Assembly (NCBI GenBank): GCA_965218715.1 | Contig: CBDCLY010000015.1 | Span: 78,467-142,466, forward strand | Direction: 5' to 3' | Origin: CBDCLY01 sp965218715 | GTDB lineage: Bacteria > Bacteroidota > Bacteroidia > Flavobacteriales_E > Vicingaceae | Length of the DNA: 64,000 nucleotides | Shown here: positions 8,397-17,146 of the stretch, piece by piece | Position numbering within the stretch: position 1 is the stretch's first letter | Layout of the letters: each line of letters begins with the position of its first letter | The notes under the pieces: generated by a model | Databases searched by the model: none | The model's input: the letters and a program-made list of their open reading frames with translations, nothing else | What the model was told of the DNA's origin: nothing | Translations under genes and position numbers: made by a program

Positions 8397-8777
8397 ATGG
8401 TTGAGGCAAAAAAGACGCTAAAAACAGCGGATGACATACAAGAAATGGTTCATCAGTTTTACGGTTTAGTTCAAAATGATGACTTGATCGGTCCCATTTT
8501 TAACGAGGTGATCAAAGACAATTGGCCGGCACATTTAGAAAAAATGGTTGGTTTTTGGAGAACCATATTGTTAAATGAAAGAATGTACAGTGGCAGTCCA
8601 TTTCCCCCACACAAAAAATTAGACATTGAGGCACGGCATTTTGAAAGATGGTTGAGCTTGTTTGAAAAAAACATTAAAGGCTTCAGTGGTGATCTAGCCG
8701 AGGACGCTTTAAAGAGGGCAAAAAACATGGCCATTATGTTTGAATATAAAATCAATCACCTTAAAGGTTTATCGTAA
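8397..8777 (+). CDS. Group III truncated hemoglobin
   Basis: A 126-residue 2/2 globin that binds heme. It keeps the group III features: FY at the B9-B10 positions (F21-Y22), the GFWRTIL stretch (52-58), the PFPPHKKL loop (68-75) and the proximal F8 histidine H81 in EARHFERWL. Function of group III globins is not settled; roles in oxygen, NO or peroxide chemistry have been proposed. An open frame extends to 8298, but the ATG at 8397 gives the normal family length and is preceded by a promoter box. It lies one base upstream of tryptophan dioxygenase, another heme protein, and begins the heme-related run ahead of the ccm genes. Confidence 0.85.
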   Translation: MVEAKKTLKTADDIQEMVHQFYGLVQNDDLIGPIFNEVIKDNWPAHLEKMVGFWRTILLNERMYSGSPFPPHKKLDIEARHFERWLSLFEKNIKGFSGDLAEDALKRAKNMAIMFEYKINHLKGLS

Positions 8778-8778
8778 A

Positions 8779-9696
8779 ATGAAAGAGGACTTTAATACCA
8801 GAATAAGAAAGAAATACGAAGATTTAGGAGAAAACCCAGACACTTATTTAGAAGGAATGGTGCATACCAAACCACTAAATTATTGGGATTACATAGAAGT
8901 TGACACCTTATTGTCTCTTCAAAAACCAAGAACTGTTTTTAAGGATGAGGAAATTTTCATTTTGTATCATCAGGTCACCGAATTGATGTTGAAACTGATG
9001 ATTCATGAATTAAAACAAGTGGTTGAGACGCAGCAGATCAATGAGGGTTTTTTAGTGGAAAAATTGAAACGGCTTTGTCGCTATACAGGAATGCTGATCA
9101 ATTCATTCGACATCATGAAGGATGGAATGAATTATGAAGATTACAATACGTTCAGGCATAGTTTGGCGCCAGCTAGTGGATTTCAAAGTGCTCAATTCCG
9201 TTATTTAGAAATTTATTGCACCCCAATTATCAATTTGGTGAATGAGGAAGGTAAAAAAAGCCTTTCTAAGAATCCAAGCACTAGCGATTTATTTGAGGTA
9301 ATCTATTGGAAGGCTGCTGGAACAAATAAAGAAACAGGTAAAAAGTCATTAACGCTAAAATCATTTGAAGACAAATACTTAAAGTCATTCATAGCATTAG
9401 CGGATGATATGAAAGGAATTACCTTGGAAGAAAAGTTTCAAAGGATTCAAAACCCAAGTGAACAATTAACTGAACAAATGAGAGAATTTGATCATTTGTA
9501 CAATGTAGCTTGGCCCATGGTTCATCTAAATACTGCCAGAAGTTACTTAGATAAAAAAGGAGAGAACAAAGCCGCTACAGGTGGTTCTGCTTGGAAAAAA
9601 TACTTACACCCTAAACATCAACAAAGGAAATTCTTCCCAAGACTGTGGACAGAAATAGAAATGAATGACTGGGGAAATGAAAACAATTCTAAATGA
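8779..9696 (+). CDS. kynA: Tryptophan 2,3-dioxygenase
   Basis: A 305-residue cytoplasmic heme enzyme that oxidises L-Trp to N-formylkynurenine, the first step of the kynurenine pathway. Diagnostic elements by alignment with the family: YHQVTELMLKLMIHEL (63-78) containing the distal H64, FRHSLAPASGFQSAQFR (125-141) with the Arg that binds the substrate carboxylate, proximal H249 in MVHLNTARSYL, and the ATGGSAW loop (266-272). The ATG at 8779 follows the globin stop by one base. Its stop overlaps ccmB by four bases, so expression is coupled to cytochrome c biogenesis genes. No other kynurenine pathway gene is nearby. Confidence 0.93.
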   Translation: MKEDFNTRIRKKYEDLGENPDTYLEGMVHTKPLNYWDYIEVDTLLSLQKPRTVFKDEEIFILYHQVTELMLKLMIHELKQVVETQQINEGFLVEKLKRLCRYTGMLINSFDIMKDGMNYEDYNTFRHSLAPASGFQSAQFRYLEIYCTPIINLVNEEGKKSLSKNPSTSDLFEVIYWKAAGTNKETGKKSLTLKSFEDKYLKSFIALADDMKGITLEEKFQRIQNPSEQLTEQMREFDHLYNVAWPMVHLNTARSYLDKKGENKAATGGSAWKKYLHPKHQQRKFFPRLWTEIEMNDWGNENNSK

Positions 9697-10349
9697 GACA
9701 GGCAATTGTAAGTCTTCTCAAAAAGGAAGTTAAAACAGAACTTCGACAAAAGGCTGCCATCAATGGAATTTTGCTTTATGTCATTAGTACTTCCTTTATT
9801 GCCTACCTGGTATTTTCTAGCATTGAGGATTTAAGCACATGGATTGCATTATATTGGATCACCTTAATCTTCGCCTCCACCAATGCTAGCATCAATGCAT
9901 TTAAAGAGGAATCTGGAAGGGCTTACCTCTATTACTACAGTCTGGTAAAGCCACAACATTTAATCATTGCTAAAAGCATCTACCAATCATTACTGCTTTG
10001 TTTCATTGGATTTCTAAACTGGATCTGCTTTTCATTATTTTTAGGCAACCCAATTGAAAACAATGGACAATTTGCAATTATTATTCTCCTAAGCAGCCTA
10101 GGCCTTTCTGGAACCTTCACATTGATCTCAGCCATTGCCTCAAAAACCAATAACAATGCAAGCCTATTGGCCATTTTATCCTTTCCAATTTTATTACCTG
10201 TTTTGCTAACCTCCATCAAGGCAAGTATGCTTTCCGGATTGGGTTTTGAATGGCAGGACATTCAATTGTACATGGGGCTATTGGGGCTAATTTATGTGAT
10301 CTGTCTTGCCCTTTCTTATGTATTATTTCCCTACATTTGGAGAAGCTAA
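9693..10349 (+). CDS. ccmB: Heme exporter protein CcmB
   Basis: A 218-residue membrane protein with six predicted hydrophobic segments and the CcmB features LLKKEVKTELRQKAAINGILLY at the N-terminus (split by charged residues) and FASTNASINAFKEESGRAYLYY in the loop after the second helix. CcmB is the permease of the CcmAB ABC unit in System I cytochrome c maturation. No ccmA lies next to it; in Bacteroidota the ATPase gene is commonly elsewhere. The start overlaps the tryptophan dioxygenase stop (ATGA). Confidence 0.86.
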   Translation: MRQAIVSLLKKEVKTELRQKAAINGILLYVISTSFIAYLVFSSIEDLSTWIALYWITLIFASTNASINAFKEESGRAYLYYYSLVKPQHLIIAKSIYQSLLLCFIGFLNWICFSLFLGNPIENNGQFAIIILLSSLGLSGTFTLISAIASKTNNNASLLAILSFPILLPVLLTSIKASMLSGLGFEWQDIQLYMGLLGLIYVICLALSYVLFPYIWRS

Positions 10350-10387
10350 TTGATGCGATTTAAAATTGAATAACTCACTCATTATCA

Positions 10388-11029
10388 ATGCGTAACTGGT
10401 GGAAAGTCCTAACAATAATCTTACTGATTTACACAGTAGTTGCCGGCTTATTAATTGATGTACCACGACAAGTAATTCTTTACGAAAGCATTAGGAATCT
10501 ATACTTCCATGTTCCAATGTGGTTCACAATGATTTCATTGTTCTTAGCCTCAGCCATTTACGGAATAAAAAATTTAAGCAGCAATTCTCTTCAAGATGAT
10601 CTTAAATCTGAGGAATTCGTTCGAGTTGGAATTGTATTCGGAATACTAGGAACTATTACTGGTAGCATTTGGGCTAAGTTCACTTGGGGGGCTTGGTGGA
10701 CCAATGATGTTAAGTTGAATGGCTCTGCAATTACTATGCTCATCTATCTTGCATACATTGTCTTAAGAGGATCTCTCGATGATGAGCAAAAAAGAGCACG
10801 TTTGGCGGCTGTTTACAACATTTTTGCCTTTGTTATGCTTATTGTTTTCATTGGGATTTTGCCGAGAATGACTGATAGTCTGCATCCTGGAAATGGCGGA
10901 AATCCTGGTTTTAACAATTATGATTTAGATGACAATATGAAAATGGTGTTTTATCCGGCTGTTCTAGCATGGATCCTACTTGGTTTTTGGATCAGTCAAC
11001 TTAAAATAAGAATGCGGCTATTAAACTAA
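10388..11029 (+). CDS. ccmC: Cytochrome c biogenesis protein CcmC (CcsA family)
   Basis: A 213-residue protein with six membrane helices that handles heme on the periplasmic side and loads it onto CcmE. It has the periplasmic tryptophan-rich WWD-type motif (WAKFTWGAWWTND, 95-107) and two candidate heme-ligand histidines flanking it, H41 (YFHVPMW) and H166 (SLHPGNG). Length is normal. It sits between ccmB and a ccmD-like gene, six bases from the latter. Confidence 0.92.
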   Translation: MRNWWKVLTIILLIYTVVAGLLIDVPRQVILYESIRNLYFHVPMWFTMISLFLASAIYGIKNLSSNSLQDDLKSEEFVRVGIVFGILGTITGSIWAKFTWGAWWTNDVKLNGSAITMLIYLAYIVLRGSLDDEQKRARLAAVYNIFAFVMLIVFIGILPRMTDSLHPGNGGNPGFNNYDLDDNMKMVFYPAVLAWILLGFWISQLKIRMRLLN

Positions 11030-11035
11030 AACGAT

Positions 11036-11245
11036 ATGAAAAAACTATTGAGTATACTTTCAGCATTGGTTTTACCTTCCTTGCTTTTTTCGCAAGAGAT
11101 AGAAATGGCTGACCAAATGCGTTCAAATGGAAAAATTTACGTTGTGGTTACAGTAATGGCTGCCATCATGATAGGACTTCTGATTTATTTAGTCATTATT
11201 GATAAAAAATTAAGTCGATTAGAGAATAAGCAAAAAAATAAATAG
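11036..11245 (+). CDS. CcmD-like small membrane protein
   Basis: A 69-residue protein with a cleavable-looking hydrophobic N-terminus (about 1-19), a short polar stretch, one membrane helix (about 36-54) and a basic tail. Position between ccmC and ccmE and topology match CcmD, the small stabiliser of the CcmABC-E complex; sequence conservation in this family is weak, so the call rests on context. Its stop codon overlaps the GTG start of ccmE. Confidence 0.7.
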   Translation: MKKLLSILSALVLPSLLFSQEIEMADQMRSNGKIYVVVTVMAAIMIGLLIYLVIIDKKLSRLENKQKNK

Positions 11246-11655
11246 TGAAAAAAACACACATCATCGCCATATTGGTAATTGCAGTTGCAATTGGGGCCAT
11301 TTTAAGCATGGTTGCAGATGCTGCTACCTATGCCGATTTTAAAACGGCTAAAGAGATGCCTGGGAAAGAAATCCAAGTTGTTGGCCAATTGAATAAGGAA
11401 AAGGAGATTTTTTATCAACCTGAAAAAAATGCCAACCAATTCTCATTTTTTATGGTGGATAATGCCGGATTGGAAATGAAAGTGGTTTTTAACGGAGCTA
11501 AACCACAAGATTTTGAACGATCTGAACAAGTTGTTATTACAGGATCAATGATGGAGAGTCATTTTCAGGCAGAAAAAATACTAATGAAATGCCCATCAAA
11601 ATACAATGATGGAAATAGCGAAGGTTTAACAGAAATTTCAGCAGAAAGTACATGA
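11245..11655 (+). CDS. ccmE: CcmE heme chaperone, Cys (CxxxY) variant
   Basis: A 136-residue protein with an N-terminal membrane anchor (about 5-25) and a periplasmic OB-fold domain. CcmE carries heme from CcmC to CcmF. In the classic protein the heme attaches to His in a HxxxY motif; here the motif is C116-P-S-K-Y120, so the histidine is replaced by cysteine. CxxxY CcmE proteins are known from some sulfate reducers and archaea. The start is GTG, overlapping the preceding TAG by one base, and the stop overlaps ccmF by four bases. Confidence 0.9.
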   Translation: MKKTHIIAILVIAVAIGAILSMVADAATYADFKTAKEMPGKEIQVVGQLNKEKEIFYQPEKNANQFSFFMVDNAGLEMKVVFNGAKPQDFERSEQVVITGSMMESHFQAEKILMKCPSKYNDGNSEGLTEISAEST

Positions 11656-14066
11656 TCGAATACATAGGTGAAAACCGAATTGCCGGACAAATTGGTGAAC
11701 TGCTCATTATCATTGCTTTCATTAGCAGTATCCTCTCTTGTTTCTTTTATTGGAAAGGCTCCAATCAAATTGTAGAAGATTCATGGCGAAAAATTGCCAG
11801 GAAACTATTTCAACTTCAATCGATTGCCATTCTAACATTCATTGGAATATTATTCTTTCTAATTTATTCTCATGATTTCGAGTACTACTATGTCTGGAGA
11901 CATTCTTCTTCAGACTTGCCCATGCAGTACATCCTTTCTTGTTTTTGGGAAGGACAAGAAGGCAGCACCATGCTTTGGCTGTTTTGGAATGTAATCATTG
12001 GAAATGTATTGGTTTACACTTCAAAACATTGGGAAACCACTGTCATGAGTATTTTCACTTCTGTCCAGGTGTTTTTATTGGCCATGCTTCTCGGCATCTT
12101 TCTTTTTGATCTTCAAATAGGAAGCAATCCTTTTGTTCTTTTAAGAAATCATCCAGACATGCTGAACCTTCCTTTCACCAGCAATCCAAATTACCTGGAA
12201 TTTGTAGAAGGGAATAGTTTAAATCCTTTGCTTCAAAACTATTGGATGACCATCCATCCTCCAACTGTTTTCCTTGGGTTTTCTTTAAGCTTAATCCCTT
12301 TTTGCTATGCTCTAGGCGGTTTATGGAAAAAGAAATTTACCGAATGGATTAGTCCGGCTTTACCTTGGACATTCCTTGCAGTTGCCATTTTAGGACTAGG
12401 CTTATTAATGGGTGGTGCTTGGGCATACGAGGCATTGAGTTTCGGTGGATTCTGGGCCTGGGATCCAGTAGAAAATTCTTCTCTAGTTCCTTGGTTAGTG
12501 TTGGTTGCTGCAGGCCACTTATTGTTGATCAATAAAAACAAGGCAAAGTCATTGTTTACCGCCTTTGCCCTCAATTTGTTTGCCTTTTTAATGGTGGTCT
12601 ATTCTACTTATTTAACTAAAAGTGGCATTCTAGGAGAAACCTCTGTGCATTCATTTGCTGATGGACTTCCAGGTCAATTGATAATTTTCTTGCTCTTCTA
12701 CCTTTTCGTTTCCTTATTCTTTTTAATGAAGAACGGATGGCAATTTTTGAAAAAATCGGAAGAAGATGCCTTGTGGTCAAGAGAGTTTTGGATGTTTTTG
12801 GGAGCATTGGTCTTGTTAATTTCTGCATTTCAGATCACTTTATCTACTTCTATACCAGTATTTAATGCGCTTTTTGGAAGTCAGTTGGCTCCACCTGCAG
12901 ATCCAATTGAACATTATAATTCTTGGCAATTGCCTTTGGCTGTGCTCATTAGTTTCATGGTGGGATTAAGCCAATTCTTAAAATATAAACAAACCAAATT
13001 CCAGTATTTATTAAAACAGTTAAGCCCATCCCTGATAGTGTCTTTATTTGGAACTTTTGCAATTGCATTTCACCTAGAAATAAGACATCTATACATTAAC
13101 TTACTGGTGTTCACCTCTCTTTTTGCCTTTCTTGCCAATTTGGATTATCTCCTGAGACTTCTGAAAGGAAACATTAAGAAAGGAGGATCAGCACTTGCTC
13201 ACATTGGTTTTGCATTGGTGATATTAGGAAGTGTTTTATCAGCAGGGAACAAAGAAATCATTTCAAAGAATAGAACTTCTGTTAATATAAAATTTGAAGA
13301 ATACGAAAATGCCAATAATGAAAACGCCATGCTCCTTAAAGGAGACACGGTGTTGATGAGCCCATATTATGTAACCCTTGTTGGAAGAAGAGTTGAGGAT
13401 AAATTTGTCTATTATGATATGGATTATCTTAAAGTAAATGAAAATGGTAAATACGTAAAACAATTCTCATTGGCTCCATACATTCAGTTGAATCAAAGCA
13501 TGGGCAATGTTCCTGAGCCCCCAACCAAGCATTTTTGGGACAAAGATATTTTTACACACATCACCTATGCCGACTTGGATCAGTTGGATGAAGAGAGTCA
13601 AAATAACTATGCTGATGCTGATACCATTGAAGTAAAAATTGGAGACTCCATATTTGTAAGCAATGCATTAATTGAAGTAGACAGCATCATTAGGGAATTG
13701 GATAGAAATGAACTTCAATTACAAGAAAAAGACATTGCAATAGGAATCGCCCTAAACGTTTCAAATTTGGAAGGAGAAAGTCATCAAGCAAAGCCAGTAA
13801 TGGTGATAAGAGGAAATCAAATATTCTCCATTGCTGATGAGATTGAGCCATTGGGAATATTGTTTAACTTTAGTGGGGTTAATCCAGATAATGAAAAGTT
13901 TGTCATTCAAGTAGCAGAAAAAAATGCAAACAAAGGCGACTTTGTCATTATGCAAGCCTTGGTATTTCCATACATCAATGTATTGTGGATAGGAAGTATT
14001 GTTATGACTTTAGGAACAATTATTTCCATCTCAAATCGAATTAGACAAAGAAAATTGAAGAAATGA
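11652..14066 (+). CDS. ccmF: Cytochrome c heme lyase subunit CcmF
   Basis: An 804-residue membrane protein, longer than the roughly 650 residues of classic CcmF. Many helices surround the WWD heme-binding motif (WAYEALSFGGFWAWDPVEN, 257-275); likely heme-interacting histidines are H202 (IHPPTVF) and H289 (AAGHLLL). The WEGQEGSTMLWLF block (99-111) is also diagnostic. A large periplasmic region (about 540-770) precedes the final helix. CcmF attaches heme to apocytochromes. Overlaps of four bases with both ccmE and the DUF2520 gene place it in one long operon. Confidence 0.93.
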   Translation: MIEYIGENRIAGQIGELLIIIAFISSILSCFFYWKGSNQIVEDSWRKIARKLFQLQSIAILTFIGILFFLIYSHDFEYYYVWRHSSSDLPMQYILSCFWEGQEGSTMLWLFWNVIIGNVLVYTSKHWETTVMSIFTSVQVFLLAMLLGIFLFDLQIGSNPFVLLRNHPDMLNLPFTSNPNYLEFVEGNSLNPLLQNYWMTIHPPTVFLGFSLSLIPFCYALGGLWKKKFTEWISPALPWTFLAVAILGLGLLMGGAWAYEALSFGGFWAWDPVENSSLVPWLVLVAAGHLLLINKNKAKSLFTAFALNLFAFLMVVYSTYLTKSGILGETSVHSFADGLPGQLIIFLLFYLFVSLFFLMKNGWQFLKKSEEDALWSREFWMFLGALVLLISAFQITLSTSIPVFNALFGSQLAPPADPIEHYNSWQLPLAVLISFMVGLSQFLKYKQTKFQYLLKQLSPSLIVSLFGTFAIAFHLEIRHLYINLLVFTSLFAFLANLDYLLRLLKGNIKKGGSALAHIGFALVILGSVLSAGNKEIISKNRTSVNIKFEEYENANNENAMLLKGDTVLMSPYYVTLVGRRVEDKFVYYDMDYLKVNENGKYVKQFSLAPYIQLNQSMGNVPEPPTKHFWDKDIFTHITYADLDQLDEESQNNYADADTIEVKIGDSIFVSNALIEVDSIIRELDRNELQLQEKDIAIGIALNVSNLEGESHQAKPVMVIRGNQIFSIADEIEPLGILFNFSGVNPDNEKFVIQVAEKNANKGDFVIMQALVFPYINVLWIGSIVMTLGTIISISNRIRQRKLKK

Positions 14067-14860
14067 ATGCAAAACACCACATTAAGAAAATAAGCATCAT
14101 TGGGGCTGGAAATGTTGGCCATAATTTTGGTTTAGCGTTTCGTCAGGCCGGATACTTAATTCATGAAATCTATAGTAGAACCCAAAAAAGTGCGCTGCTT
14201 TTAAGTCAGACTTTAAATTGCGACTACAACACTGATCTTAGCAAACTAAAGAAAGACACCGATCTAATTATCCTTGCAGTTAACGATGATGCTTTAGCCG
14301 ATGTAATCAAAGCATTGCCAATAAAAGACAAACACATCGTACATACTTCTGGCTCTACTCCTATTGATGTATTTGAAGGGCAAGGATACTCATCCTATGG
14401 AATATTTTATCCAGTTCAATCTTTTTCAAAAAACGAAACAGAAAGTCTGAGCCCTATTCCAGTTTGTGTAGAAGGGAATGATGCCAAATCCAATGATTTA
14501 TTTTTAAGCCTTGCTCGATCAGTATCCACAAGAGTATATTCTATGGATTCTGAAAAAAGAAAAGCGCTGCATGTAGCAGCTGTATTTGCGAATAATTTCA
14601 CCAACCACATGTTTCACATTGCGGATGATCTTTTGCAACAACACCACATCTCTTTCGAAATTATTCGACCATTGTTAGAAAAGACGGCAGATAAGATTCG
14701 AAGAGAAAAACCAATGGCTGCTCAAACTGGCCCTGCAGTAAGAAATGACAGGAAAGTAATCGACAAGCACATTGAATACTTATCGGCACAAAAAGATTAT
14801 CAAGACATTTACAAAGCAATCACAGAAAACATTGTAAAAACCCAAAGCACTAAATCATGA
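14063..14860 (+). CDS. Rossmann-fold DUF2520 family oxidoreductase-like protein
   Basis: A 265-residue protein with an N-terminal dinucleotide-binding fold (ISIIGAGNVGHNFGLAFRQAG, 11-31, shown here only as GAGNVG core) and a helical C-terminal DUF2520 domain (KALHVAAVFANNFTNHM, RREKPMAAQTGPAVRND). The architecture resembles F420-dependent NADP reductase and 6-phosphogluconate dehydrogenase-type enzymes, but the substrate is unknown. Four-base overlaps with ccmF upstream and the KdsC gene downstream mean it is translated from the same message as the cytochrome maturation genes. Confidence 0.82.
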   Translation: MNAKHHIKKISIIGAGNVGHNFGLAFRQAGYLIHEIYSRTQKSALLLSQTLNCDYNTDLSKLKKDTDLIILAVNDDALADVIKALPIKDKHIVHTSGSTPIDVFEGQGYSSYGIFYPVQSFSKNETESLSPIPVCVEGNDAKSNDLFLSLARSVSTRVYSMDSEKRKALHVAAVFANNFTNHMFHIADDLLQQHHISFEIIRPLLEKTADKIRREKPMAAQTGPAVRNDRKVIDKHIEYLSAQKDYQDIYKAITENIVKTQSTKS

Positions 14861-15375
14861 ACCTAAAGGCAAAGTTTCAAGAAATTAAAGCATTCATCCT
14901 AGATGTTGATGGTGTCTTAACAGATGGAATGGTGCTTACCTTGCCAGATGGGGATCAGGTAAGGAACATGAACATTAAAGACGGTTATGCTTTGCAACAT
15001 GCCATCAAACAAGGATACCCAATTGTGATTATCAGTGGCGGGACTTCAGAAAGTGTTAGGAAAAGACTAAATGGACTTGGAATAAAAGATGTTCATCTAG
15101 CTTGCAAAAATAAATTGGATGTATTTAAGAAAGTCATGATCGACCATGATCTTGAAGCTGAAGAGATTGCCTACATGGGAGATGATATTCCCGATTATAA
15201 GGTGATGAAACTAGTAGGCTTGGCTTGCTGTCCGAAAAATGCGGCCAAGGAAATCATTGGCATATCCGATTATGTTTCTCCCTACAAAGGCGGAGAAGGA
15301 TGTGTAAGAGATGTCTTGGAGCAAATCCTTAGCCTTCATGGAAATTGGTTTGGCGAGGACAGTCATGAGTGGTAA
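14857..15375 (+). CDS. kdsC: KdsC-family HAD phosphatase
   Basis: A 172-residue type-C0 HAD phosphatase, expected to remove phosphate from Kdo-8-phosphate in lipopolysaccharide core synthesis. Visible motifs: the nucleophile loop LDVDGVLTDG (D16 and D18), ISGGTSESV (motif II Ser/Thr region), a Lys in CKNKLDVF and MGDDIPDY (motif IV acids). Lack of a cap domain and the length fit KdsC. It overlaps the DUF2520 gene by four bases. A related phosphatase such as one for a different nonulosonate cannot be excluded. Confidence 0.85.
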   Translation: MNLKAKFQEIKAFILDVDGVLTDGMVLTLPDGDQVRNMNIKDGYALQHAIKQGYPIVIISGGTSESVRKRLNGLGIKDVHLACKNKLDVFKKVMIDHDLEAEEIAYMGDDIPDYKVMKLVGLACCPKNAAKEIIGISDYVSPYKGGEGCVRDVLEQILSLHGNWFGEDSHEW

Positions 15376-15382
15376 ACCCTAA

Positions 15383-15952
15383 ATGGAAAAGGCAGAAGAT
15401 CTTGTTTTCGAAAATATTGATTATAGCTCTAGAGGGTTTGATGTTCAAGATTTTATAGCATGTAGCTTCAACAATTGCAATTTTGAAGGGCTTAGTTTAA
15501 GCGATTTCAATTTTGTGGATTGTGTTTTTGATAATTGCAATCTTGCCAATGCAAAATTAGGCGGAACAAAATTTAAGACGATTCAATTTAATCAATGCAA
15601 ACTGATTGGGATTGATTTTTCGAACTGCTCCCCTTTCCTATTTAACATTGATTTCAATACTTGTAAGTTGAATTTTTCAAAATTCATAGGAATGGAATTG
15701 GCCAACACGCAATTTATCAACTGTGAGATTCAAGATGGCTTTTTTGAAGAAAGTAATTTAGAGAAAACCAATTTTACTGAAAGCATTTTAAGCAACACAC
15801 AATTTTACAATAACAACCTATGTGGCGCTGATTTTAGCAAGGCCTATTCTTGGCAAATCGACCCCAATCAAAATCAAATGAAAGGCGCTAAATTTTCAAA
15901 AGATCAACTCAGTGGATTATTGAGTAATTTGCTGATTGAAATAATTGATTAA
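15383..15952 (+). CDS. Pentapeptide repeat protein
   Basis: A 189-residue protein made almost entirely of pentapeptide repeats with F or L at the central position, for example CSFNN-CNFEG-LSLSD-FNFVD-CVFDN-CNLAN-AKLGG. This predicts a right-handed quadrilateral beta-helix. Cysteines or asparagines recur at the repeat edges. Members include DNA-mimic gyrase-protection proteins, but repeat content alone does not show that role. It lies seven bases after kdsC, at the end of the ccm operon. Confidence 0.83.
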   Translation: MEKAEDLVFENIDYSSRGFDVQDFIACSFNNCNFEGLSLSDFNFVDCVFDNCNLANAKLGGTKFKTIQFNQCKLIGIDFSNCSPFLFNIDFNTCKLNFSKFIGMELANTQFINCEIQDGFFEESNLEKTNFTESILSNTQFYNNNLCGADFSKAYSWQIDPNQNQMKGAKFSKDQLSGLLSNLLIEIID

Positions 15953-15953
15953 A

Positions 15954-16133
15954 ATGAAAACCACCTTATTAATAATTGGGATCCTTGGGGTTTTGGCAAG
16001 TCTATTTTCTGCAATCTTAAACAATGATATAAGCAACAACATTATTGGATTCATTTGTGGTCTAAGCTTAATCTGGGCCTCCTACGATTTAAGAAAAAAA
16101 GAGAATAAAGAAGCTAATTCTTTGAATAAATAG
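15954..16133 (+). CDS. Small two-helix membrane protein, unknown
   Basis: A 59-residue protein with two hydrophobic segments (about 3-23 and 29-46) and a highly charged C-terminal tail (LRKKENKEANSLNK). I do not recognise the family. The ATG at 15954 follows the pentapeptide protein stop by one base, supporting cotranscription; an alternative TTG nine bases upstream is less likely. Bestrophin follows 26 bases later. Confidence 0.6.
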   Translation: MKTTLLIIGILGVLASLFSAILNNDISNNIIGFICGLSLIWASYDLRKKENKEANSLNK

Positions 16134-16159
16134 CCTAATCAACTTATTACTTATTAAAC

Positions 16160-17146
16160 ATGTACACTAAGAAACGATATGCATTTTGGATGACCTTAAA
16201 TTGGTCGAAAGGGCCATTGATTTATGGAAGTTTATACACCGCTTTAATATGTGGAATTAGTTATGTTCTCCAATTAAACATTGCTTTGCCTTGGCAACCA
16301 ATTGGAGTCATTGGTACTGCTGTGGCATTTTACCTTGGTTTTAAAAATAACAGTTCTTACGATAGAACTTGGGAGGCTAGAAAAATCTGGGGAGGAATAG
16401 TGAATAGCAGCCGTTCCTTCGGTGCTGCAGTCATCTCTTTCGTACAAGGACCAAATGCAGAAGAAATACAAAAAGAATTGATTTACAGGCATTTAGCCTG
16501 GTTAACTTCTTTGCGTCATCAATTGAGATTAAGCCAAGAATGGGAACATACAGAAGACCGTGTAAAAGGACTTTACAGTCCTGTTATTTGTGAAGATTAC
16601 CACAATAAATTGGATGCTGAACTTGCTGTGCTTATTAGCGAAGAAGAAATCAATGAGTTGGAGGAGAAAGCAAATACTGCAACGCAAATTCTCGCTTTAC
16701 AATCTAAACGTCTTCAAGCATTAAAAGACAAAGGATATTTTGAAGACTTTAGGCACATGGAATTCCACGCTTTGCTAAGAAGCTTTTATGATGAGCAAGG
16801 TAAATCTGAGCGAATTAAAAACTTCCCATTTCCAAGGCAATATGCCTCCACTGCAGTTTGGATGACCATGGTTTTTTCTGCCCTTCTCCCCTTTGCCATG
16901 CTTGACATTATCAGTCAGGAAAACCTTGTCCTTTTTTGCATTTCCCCGCTTATTTCTGGGCTGTTGATTTGGATTTTCTTTTTGATGGAGAAAATAGGGG
17001 ATTATTCTGAAAACCCTTTTGAAGGAACTTATAATGATGTTCCTATATCTGCCATTTCAAGAGGAATAGAGATTGACCTTAGAGAAATGCTTAATGAGAC
17101 CGATGTTCCTAGTCCCTTTAAATCTAGAGATGGGTTCCTACTTTAA
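16160..17146 (+). CDS. Bestrophin family anion channel
   Basis: A 328-residue membrane protein of the bestrophin/RFP-TM family. The family-defining block AFYLGFKNNSSYDRTWEARKIWG lies near residues 56-78 (FRxNxxYxRxWE-type). Hydrophobic helices occur near 20-42, 48-62, 232-252 and 255-275. Bacterial members form pentameric chloride or cation channels. The C-terminus overlaps the convergent HAD phosphatase gene by nine bases. Confidence 0.88.
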   Translation: MYTKKRYAFWMTLNWSKGPLIYGSLYTALICGISYVLQLNIALPWQPIGVIGTAVAFYLGFKNNSSYDRTWEARKIWGGIVNSSRSFGAAVISFVQGPNAEEIQKELIYRHLAWLTSLRHQLRLSQEWEHTEDRVKGLYSPVICEDYHNKLDAELAVLISEEEINELEEKANTATQILALQSKRLQALKDKGYFEDFRHMEFHALLRSFYDEQGKSERIKNFPFPRQYASTAVWMTMVFSALLPFAMLDIISQENLVLFCISPLISGLLIWIFFLMEKIGDYSENPFEGTYNDVPISAISRGIEIDLREMLNETDVPSPFKSRDGFLL

